DNA of 64,000 bases from contig JADJWN010000002.1 of assembly GCA_016716335.1 (NCBI GenBank), forward strand, positions 1 through 64,000. The letters run 5' to 3'. This document shows, piece after piece, positions 58,507 to 64,000 of this stretch. Below the pieces are notes generated by a model. The model had not been told where the DNA came from. It ran no database searches and saw only the letters and a program-made list of their open reading frames with translations. The position numbers were made by a program, and so were the translations under genes. The DNA comes from Saprospiraceae bacterium (GTDB lineage: Bacteria > Bacteroidota > Bacteroidia > Chitinophagales > Saprospiraceae). The stretch's first letter is position 1; the number at the start of each line of letters is the position of its first letter.

Positions 58507-59781
58507 TCACTTCTGCAGCACATTATTGCCATTGACGGTGAGCTGACCGGTATTGAGGATGCCGCTTCCTGTTCCTTCATTGAGGTCTGTAAAATTTACA
58601 TTTTGCAGACTTAAGTTTCCGGCATTCTGCAGTATTCTGGCAGATGCGCCGTTACCTCCTATAAGATGGAGATGCTGGATGCTTACCGTATGTCCTGATG
58701 CAATCTGGAAAACAGGTCCGTTTCCTGACACCTGGATATTGACCTTCTGACTGTTAGTGTTATGTATCTGAAGGTTTTTATTGATGAGGATGGTGCCGCC
58801 GGTAAGTTGTATGGTCTGATTTTGCAGAGCGGATGAAAACGTTATGGTGGCATTGGCGGCTGCGCTTGTTACGGCATTTCGCAAGGACCCCGGTCCGGTA
58901 TCTGCGGTTGTTGTGACAAGCAGCGGGTCATAAAATGGACTATCGGTACTCCACTGCGGCCCCACCGGATTGCCTCCGTATTTAATTTCTCCATGGGATG
59001 GTCCACCTGCTGCTCCCGAGCTGTCGTTCAATGTATTGCCGGAGCCTTCATTAAAGTGATACAGAGCCATCGTATTGGCATCTGTGACAAAGGGGGCTGT
59101 AGGTCTGGTAAAGGCGGATGTATATCTTATGTTATTGGAAATGCGCACTTCATCGAGCCATCCTTTGTAGTACAGACTGCCGGGATAATCATGTTTTTCA
59201 GCGCCGAATACCAGATATGGGTCGCTGTTGGGATAGCTGGTGGACCGGCCATTCCTGTAGCTTACGTCCCCATTGGCATCTGAACTGTTGAGTGTACCCT
59301 GAATATTCCCATCTACAAAAAGCCTGATCTGACCGTCTGAAGCCCTCCTGGTAAATGCCACATGATGCCACTGCCCGTCATCAACAATAGTGGTACCTGT
59401 CACCCCTTTACTCCCATTGTTGGCTCTTTCCACACCTGCCACAATACGCCGGTTGCAGAGTACTATACCATAATCTCCGTGGTCTCCTCCACCAAATACA
59501 TCTCTGTCAATGATTACGTTACCGAAATACCAGGAATCGGGGCCACACGATCCGGCCGTATTATCTCCGGGATTGGCTTTCATCCAGAATTCCACGGTAA
59601 AATCTGTAGCACCTACATCCACTGGTTTATGTGGTGCATCCAAAGGTATTTTGACCCTGTCCACATCCGGTGGCCCCTGATTATTATTGTTGGTGCCTAA
59701 AAAACGGAGAGAATACTCCTGACCGGCAAGTAAATTTACCAGTAACAACAATATGAGTATTGAAAAATGCTTAGTTGACAT
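58507..59781 (-). CDS. secreted LamG-domain protein
   Basis: 424-residue exported protein. Signal peptide 1-20 (ending LLAG), then a LamG/concanavalin-like domain (about 22-240) with FTVEFWMKANPG, GQWHHVAFTRRASDGQIRLF and WLDEVRISNNIRY. A parallel beta-helix begins near 290 (VTTTADTGPGSLRNAVTSA, typical of the CSLREA/choice-of-anchor type) and stops after about five rungs. No T9SS tail is visible, and the end (NGQLTVNG-type repeats) looks abrupt, so the protein may be truncated compared with relatives. Confidence 0.75.
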   Translation of the reverse strand: MSTKHFSILILLLLVNLLAGQEYSLRFLGTNNNNQGPPDVDRVKIPLDAPHKPVDVGATDFTVEFWMKANPGDNTAGSCGPDSWYFGNVIIDRDVFGGGDHGDYGIVLCNRRIVAGVERANNGSKGVTGTTIVDDGQWHHVAFTRRASDGQIRLFVDGNIQGTLNSSDANGDVSYRNGRSTSYPNSDPYLVFGAEKHDYPGSLYYKGWLDEVRISNNIRYTSAFTRPTAPFVTDANTMALYHFNEGSGNTLNDSSGAAGGPSHGEIKYGGNPVGPQWSTDSPFYDPLLVTTTADTGPGSLRNAVTSAAANATITFSSALQNQTIQLTGGTILINKNLQIHNTNSQKVNIQVSGNGPVFQIASGHTVSIQHLHLIGGNGASARILQNAGNLSLQNVNFTDLNEGTGSGILNTGQLTVNGNNVLQK

Positions 59782-59993
59782 CCGTAGAGATTCATTTTGA
59801 AGTGAGCTGACAAAATACTCTCAGTATCAGGGTGTAGTTGCACAATGACAAAATTAATACATAAATCAGGCCTTCGATAAAAATCAGGGTTTAATTTTTC
59901 ATTAAAACCATTCGATTTTACAATCCATCCTGCTTTCAACCAAATACCATGGATTTTGTATTATCATTGTACCACATTTCAGATTTTTGTCTT

Positions 59994-61387
59994 ATGCGTC
60001 AATACGTTTTTTTCATTTTTTCATTGGTATTGTTCAATTCATTCTTTCCCCCAAGGCTTGATGCCCAGGATGAAGATGTATTGTTTATCCGCAAAATTCA
60101 TGACATTGCACTGACAGAAGGTAAATCCTGGGAGTGGCTTCATGAATTATGCCTTAAATATCCGGGAAGGATTGCAGGTTCTGAAAATGACAGGAAAGCT
60201 GCTGCCTTTGGAGTTTCAGCTTTGCAGACCATCCCCGGAGTCCGGGCTTATCTTCAGGAGTGTGAAGCCAATTACTGGTATCGTGGAGAGCCTGAGGAGG
60301 CATACATGACAGTCGGTAACAGCAAGACCCGGTTGAATGTGCTGGCGTTGGGTAATTCTGTGGCCACTCCTGACGGAGGTATTACCGCAGAAGTGGTAGA
60401 GGTACAAAGCCTTGACGAAGTGGAGAAACTGGGAAGGAGCAAAGTGCAGGGTAAAATAGTTTTTTTCAACCGTCCGATGGATCCCACCAAAATCAGAACT
60501 TTGCCGCATACGGAGGTGCGGTGGATCAAAGGGTGTACGGTGCATCTAAAGCCGCAGAATACGGTGCAGTAGGGGCAATAGTCCGCTCTATGACCACAAG
60601 GCTGGATGATTATCCTCACACCGGAGTGACTGTATATAAGGATGGAGTGGCTAAAATTCCTGTAGTCGGCGTATCCACCAATGACGCTGAAAAGCTGAGT
60701 AAGGCTTTGAAAAACGGGTCTGTTAAAGCCTTCATGCGTACGCATTGTAAGGATATGGGGGCCGATGCCCAGTTTTAATGTAATCGGAGAAATCAGAGGC
60801 AGTACCCATCCGGATGAAATACTGCTGGTAGGTGGCCATCTGGACAGCTGGGATGTCAGTCAGGGGGCTCATGATGACGGTACGGGATGTGTGCAGAGTA
60901 TGGATGTTTTGCACATTCTGGTCAAGGCAGGATATGTACCTAAAAGAACGATTCGCTGTGTGCTTTTCTCAAATGAAGAAAATGGCTGGCAGGTGGCCGT
61001 AAGTATGCAGAAGTATCCAATGAAAAAAAGGAATTCCATCTGGCTGCCCTTGAATCAGACGCAGGTGGTTTTACTCCACGTGGTTTCAGTTTTGAAGCTG
61101 ATACCTCCGTTTTCAAAAAATATTACCGTAAGGTCAATGAGTGGGCAGATATTATGGCAGGCTATGGTCTGCATTTCGAAATGGGTGGTTCAGGTGCAGA
61201 TATCAGTCCGCTCAAATCCCAGAAAGGCCTGCTGATAGGACTCAGACCGGACTCCCAGCGTTATTTTGACTTCCATCATACTGCCATCGATAATGTGGAT
61301 GCTGTGCATAAACGGGAGCTGGAGTTGGGTGCAGCTGCAATGGCCAGCCTGATATATCTGATCGATAAATACGGACTGAATGAATGA
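59994..61387 (+). CDS. secreted M28 aminopeptidase (three frame breaks)
   Basis: Zinc aminopeptidase of the M28 family, about 464 residues if three one-base breaks are bridged. Signal peptide from ATG 59994 (MRQYVFFIFSLVLFNSFFPP), a PA-like insert, then metal ligands GGHLDSWDVSQGAHDDGTG (His, Asp), EEN (catalytic Glu and ligand) and the last ligand in FDFHHTAIDNVD. Breaks: TTT at 60500-60502 (one T missing), TTTT at 60773-60776 (one T extra), C at 60986 (one C missing). Each correction restores family sequence, for example RTFAAYGGAVDQ and NGLAGGRKYAE. Exported to the periplasm or outside, probably for peptide uptake. Its stop overlaps the next gene. Confidence 0.85.
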
Positions 61388-61940
61388 GCATGGAAATATG
61401 AACGCTACGGAAATTCAGATAGACGACCTTCAGTTTGTCCGGTATATAACGGCTGAAAATATTGATCGAAAAATCAATGAAATAGCCCGGAAATTACGGG
61501 ATGATCTTAGTGATAAATATCCGATGTTTCTGGTAGTAATGAACGGGGCATTCATATTTGCTGCCGACCTGATGCGTAAGCTTGATTTTCCCTGTGAACT
61601 CAATTTTGTGCGGATCAAGTCCTATCAGGGTACACAAAGTACTGGAAATGTGGATATTTTCATGCCGCCGGATATTCAACTCAGAGACCGCTACATTGTG
61701 ATAGTGGAGGATATCATCGATACAGGTCTGACCATTACCTCTTTCAGAAAATACCTGCAAAATCTGCATCCCGCAGATATCAGGCTTACTTCTATATTGA
61801 TCAAGCCGGAAGCCCACCTTCACCCCGTCCATACCGATTATCCCGGATTCAGCATACCCGATCTGTTTGTAGTGGGCTATGGTCTCGACTACAACGGCAA
61901 GGGGAGAAATCTGCCGGATCTTTACCAACTGAAAGCCTGA
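61380..61940 (+). CDS. hpt: hypoxanthine phosphoribosyltransferase
   Basis: Purine-salvage enzyme joining hypoxanthine (or guanine) to PRPP, giving IMP or GMP. The 186 residues have the PRPP signature IVEDIIDTGLT near 112-122, the flexible-loop FVRIKSYQGTQSTG near 78-92 and the purine site FVVGYGLDYNGKGRNLPDLY at the end. The ATG at 61380 overlaps the peptidase stop by 8 bases; the next in-frame ATG (61398) is an alternative. The link to the peptidase is positional only. Confidence 0.93.
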   Translation: MNEHGNMNATEIQIDDLQFVRYITAENIDRKINEIARKLRDDLSDKYPMFLVVMNGAFIFAADLMRKLDFPCELNFVRIKSYQGTQSTGNVDIFMPPDIQLRDRYIVIVEDIIDTGLTITSFRKYLQNLHPADIRLTSILIKPEAHLHPVHTDYPGFSIPDLFVVGYGLDYNGKGRNLPDLYQLKA

Positions 61941-62077
61941 ACGGACTGCAAGTGGGCTTCTATCCACCTCTTATGTGTGCAAAAATTTAACAGATCATAT
62001 AAAGACCTACTTCATTCAGATCGAGGTGTAAGTTAAAATCTGACGCATGCCCTCATTAAGAAACACCCGATGTCTAT

Positions 62078-62629
62078 TCATTCGTTTGAAAGAAAAATTT
62101 CAGGGTAGTTCGACAACGTTATAAAGCAGGGATTATTCTGAATGTCTTTTTTTTCCAGATACTTATCCCATCCCAGACTGTCAAATTCCTTTTCAAGGGC
62201 TAAGCATACCCGGAAGTCTGCTTCAGTGACCTGGAATGGGTCTTCTATACCTGTGCCCGAAACCTGAATGGTCATGTATGGACTGTCCAAAATGACAAAT
62301 ACTTTGTACCCGAAAACAGTAAAATATTTACTTGTCTTAATGTCGGGATCTTCCCAATGAAATATCGGTACATTTTTATCTTTTTCTGATTTGGTACTTT
62401 TGGGTAATATGCTTTCAAAATATTCTGCAGTACTCGAATCCCGGATTTCCGGATTTTCAGACAAATCTGTAAAATCAGACAATCTGAAGCATACTGAAAA
62501 TTCATCACCATCGTTGGCATGACCTCCCCAGGCTCTTTTAAAGCTGAAGTAACGGAGCGATTGTACCCACCTCTGAACAGTTTGGCGGTCGTGAGTTTCA
62601 AATATATATCGTTCCTTGAGTTTCTGCAT
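62078..62629 (-). CDS. small protein partnering the radical SAM gene
   Basis: Not recognised. About 183 residues from ATG 62629, 2 bases past the radical SAM stop, so the two are almost certainly co-transcribed and co-translated. It is soluble, charged and rich in Phe, Tyr and Trp (for example SLRYFSFKRAWGGHANDGDE). It has no Cys cluster or membrane helix. It could act on, or deliver the substrate of, the radical SAM enzyme. An ATG four codons upstream (62641) overlaps the previous gene. Confidence 0.55.
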   Translation of the reverse strand: MQKLKERYIFETHDRQTVQRWVQSLRYFSFKRAWGGHANDGDEFSVCFRLSDFTDLSENPEIRDSSTAEYFESILPKSTKSEKDKNVPIFHWEDPDIKTSKYFTVFGYKVFVILDSPYMTIQVSGTGIEDPFQVTEADFRVCLALEKEFDSLGWDKYLEKKDIQNNPCFITLSNYPEIFLSNE

Positions 62630-62631
62630 AT

Positions 62632-63650
62632 TCAGGCCCATACTTTACATCCTTCCGTACAATTAGTACAGATATCTATCTGATTCCTGCCTTTGAGCAG
62701 ACTGTTTCTGAAATTGCGGTAGGCGTCACCCTGCCATATATCTTTAAAAGAAGTATGCTTGAGGTCTCCCAATCTGTGGGTGGCGTCCTTGTCAAAACAG
62801 CAAGGCACCACTATGCCATCCCATGTGATGACACAGGCATGCCAGAGCTTCCAGCAGTGATTGAGCAAGCGGTTTTTTACAGCGTAGCTTCCGGATTTTT
62901 ACGGTATCTCGAATATTTTTCATTTTCTGGTATCAAAGGATTGCCCCGGATATAATCGTACACCTGTGCGGTTTTGAGTTTCACCTCATCCACCCCGATT
63001 TCGTCAGCCATTCTGTACACCTCAGGTATCTGATGTTCATTGGGCTTCACTACCAGAAACTGAAAGATGACATGCGGGCTCGCCGAATTCAGCTGTTTTT
63101 TCCATTTTACAATATTGGCAGCACCTTCCAGCACCTTTTGCAGATTGCCCTCTTTTCGATACTGTTCATATACTTCCTGAGTGGTACCATCTACGGAAAT
63201 GATGAGTCTGTCCAATCCGGATTCTACGGTTCTGCGGGCATTATCATCATTCAGAAAGTGTCCGTTGGTGGAGGTTATGGTATAAATTTTTTTTTGGGAA
63301 GCATACTGCACCATATCCAGAAAATCGGGATTGATATACGGCTCACCCTGAAAGTAAAAGATTAGATACATCAGCTGGCTGCCCAGTTCGTCAAGGCTCT
63401 TCCTGAAGAAATCCTGTTTGAGATTGCCGGTGGGGCGACTGAAGGCCCGCAGACCGGAGGGACATTCGGGGCATCTCAGATTGCAGGCGGTAGTAGGCTC
63501 GAAGGAGACTGTCATGGGCAGCCCCCATTGTATGGCTTTTGAAGTATATCGGGTGATATAGTAGGAGGTGAGCAGCAATACCGCATTCCATAGTTTACGG
63601 GTGCTGAGTTTTGATATAAACCGGATTGCATCCTTATAATAAAACTTCAA
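62632..63650 (-). CDS. radical SAM/SPASM enzyme (frame broken)
   Basis: About 339 residues across one break. The first frame has a short N-terminal helical region and the iron-sulfur motif CNLRCPEC (Cys56, Cys60, Cys63), IFYFQGEPYINPD and a SAM-barrel with ISVDGTTQEVYEQYR. It ends early near NPEATL. The other frame continues with NHCWKLWHACVITWDGIVVPCCFD and CTNCTEGC, a SPASM domain that binds extra clusters. One A added at the two-base A run (62889-62890 on the plus strand) restores PESYAVKNRLLNHCW. It should be cytoplasmic. Peptide or cofactor modification is possible; the substrate is unknown. Confidence 0.82.
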
Positions 63651-63808
63651 AGCTGCTTAATTTTTGGTAAAAATAGCTTGTGTACGGCACTCGGCAATAC
63701 TACACATGATTAAAATTCTGTTTATTTGCGTCCCGTAAAAAGGGAAGGATGGGCTGGACTTCAATTTTTCATCATCTTTTCAAAAGATCACCTTCAACAA
63801 AAGACCCT

Positions 63809-64000
63809 ATGAAGTATCTGATTGCCGGATTGGGAAATATCGGAGAGGAATACCGGCATACCCGCCATAATATAGGCTTCGACGTTCTGGATTATCTGGC
63901 AGCGGAGGCCGGTGTCTTATTCAAAAATGATACACTAGGCGACCTTACTGAGGTCAAACACAAAGGCAGGACCCTCATCCTGCTCAAGCCGACTACTTAT
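63809..64000 (+). CDS. pth: peptidyl-tRNA hydrolase (5' part)
   Basis: N-terminal 64 codons of peptidyl-tRNA hydrolase, which frees tRNA from stalled peptidyl-tRNA. The ATG at 63809 is followed by MKYLIAGLGNIGEEYRHTRH and NIGFDVLDYLA, with the catalytic Asn/His area GLGN and TRHNIGF, then LLKPTTY at the window edge. The usual GLGNPG is GLGNIG here, as often in Bacteroidota. The frame is open to base 64000, so the rest is outside. Confidence 0.93.
   Translation, partial: MKYLIAGLGNIGEEYRHTRHNIGFDVLDYLAAEAGVLFKNDTLGDLTEVKHKGRTLILLKPTTY

Noticed and set aside
1..64000. tRNA, rRNA, prophage, integrase or insertion-sequence genes
   Set aside because: I looked for tRNA-like cloverleaf ends, transposase DDE or Y1 motifs and phage structural genes and recognised none.

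Overview
The window is a chromosomal segment of a Bacteroidota bacterium, most like the Saprospiria/Saprospiraceae. Reasons: secreted proteins carry both kinds of type IX secretion (T9SS) C-terminal signal (the short YPNP-type and the long 'gliding motility-associated' type). Several upstream regions hold the Bacteroidota promoter pattern (a TTG-type -33 box and a TANNTTTG -7 box), and most genes lack a Shine-Dalgarno site. The family set is also typical: zinc-ligand-poor CobB, alpha-2-macroglobulin with PBP1C, TPR-CHAT with a sigma/anti-sigma pair, and CzcA/CusA efflux. I recognised no tRNA, rRNA, CRISPR array, phage or insertion sequence. The placement is inference from gene content.

Layout. 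0-9.4 kb: housekeeping (cyclophilin, polyphosphate glucokinase, glycosyltransferase, exonuclease III, PfkB kinase, sirtuin, an Na+-type ABC exporter, lysoplasmalogenase, DUF202). 9.4-17.2 kb: a minus-strand heavy-metal RND efflux operon (small secreted protein, CusA/CzcA, TolC, adaptor) followed by a T9SS kelch protein. 17.5-20.4 kb: MltD-like lytic transglycosylase and GatA. 20.5-31.8 kb: two very large secreted M43 metalloproteases, AT-richer over most of their length, bracketed by two copies of a composite G/T-rich non-coding repeat. 31.8-34.7 kb: a promoter, a SAM-I riboswitch, a short leader ORF with eight consecutive Cys codons, then metY and metX. 34.9-44.3 kb: TPR and membrane proteins, a lipoprotein, phosphohexomutase, a DD-carboxypeptidase, a MATE transporter and two secreted proteins. 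44.7-50.2 kb: ECF-like sigma factor and membrane anti-sigma candidate convergent with a TPR-CHAT protease candidate and a translationally coupled secreted protein. 50.4-58.2 kb: alpha-2-macroglobulin and PBP1C. 58.5-64 kb: LamG protein, M28 peptidase, hypoxanthine phosphoribosyltransferase, a radical SAM/SPASM enzyme with a small partner, and the start of pth.

The most interesting point is the methionine/cysteine leader at 31.8-32.3 kb. A SAM-sensing riboswitch and a predicted cysteine-sensing leader peptide sit in series in front of the two genes that make homocysteine from homoserine. That would let the cell sense both the end product (SAM) and the competing sulfur product (cysteine) on one transcript. 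Other leads are the composite repeat around the protease block, the sigma/CHAT module, and the apparent mosaic origin of the first giant protease.

Caution: at least thirteen reading-frame breaks in seven genes can be repaired by one-base changes, mostly in short homopolymers and twice as compensating pairs. That looks like uncorrected assembly error, so I annotate those genes as single CDSs. The second M43 gene has lesions of a different kind and is called a pseudogene.
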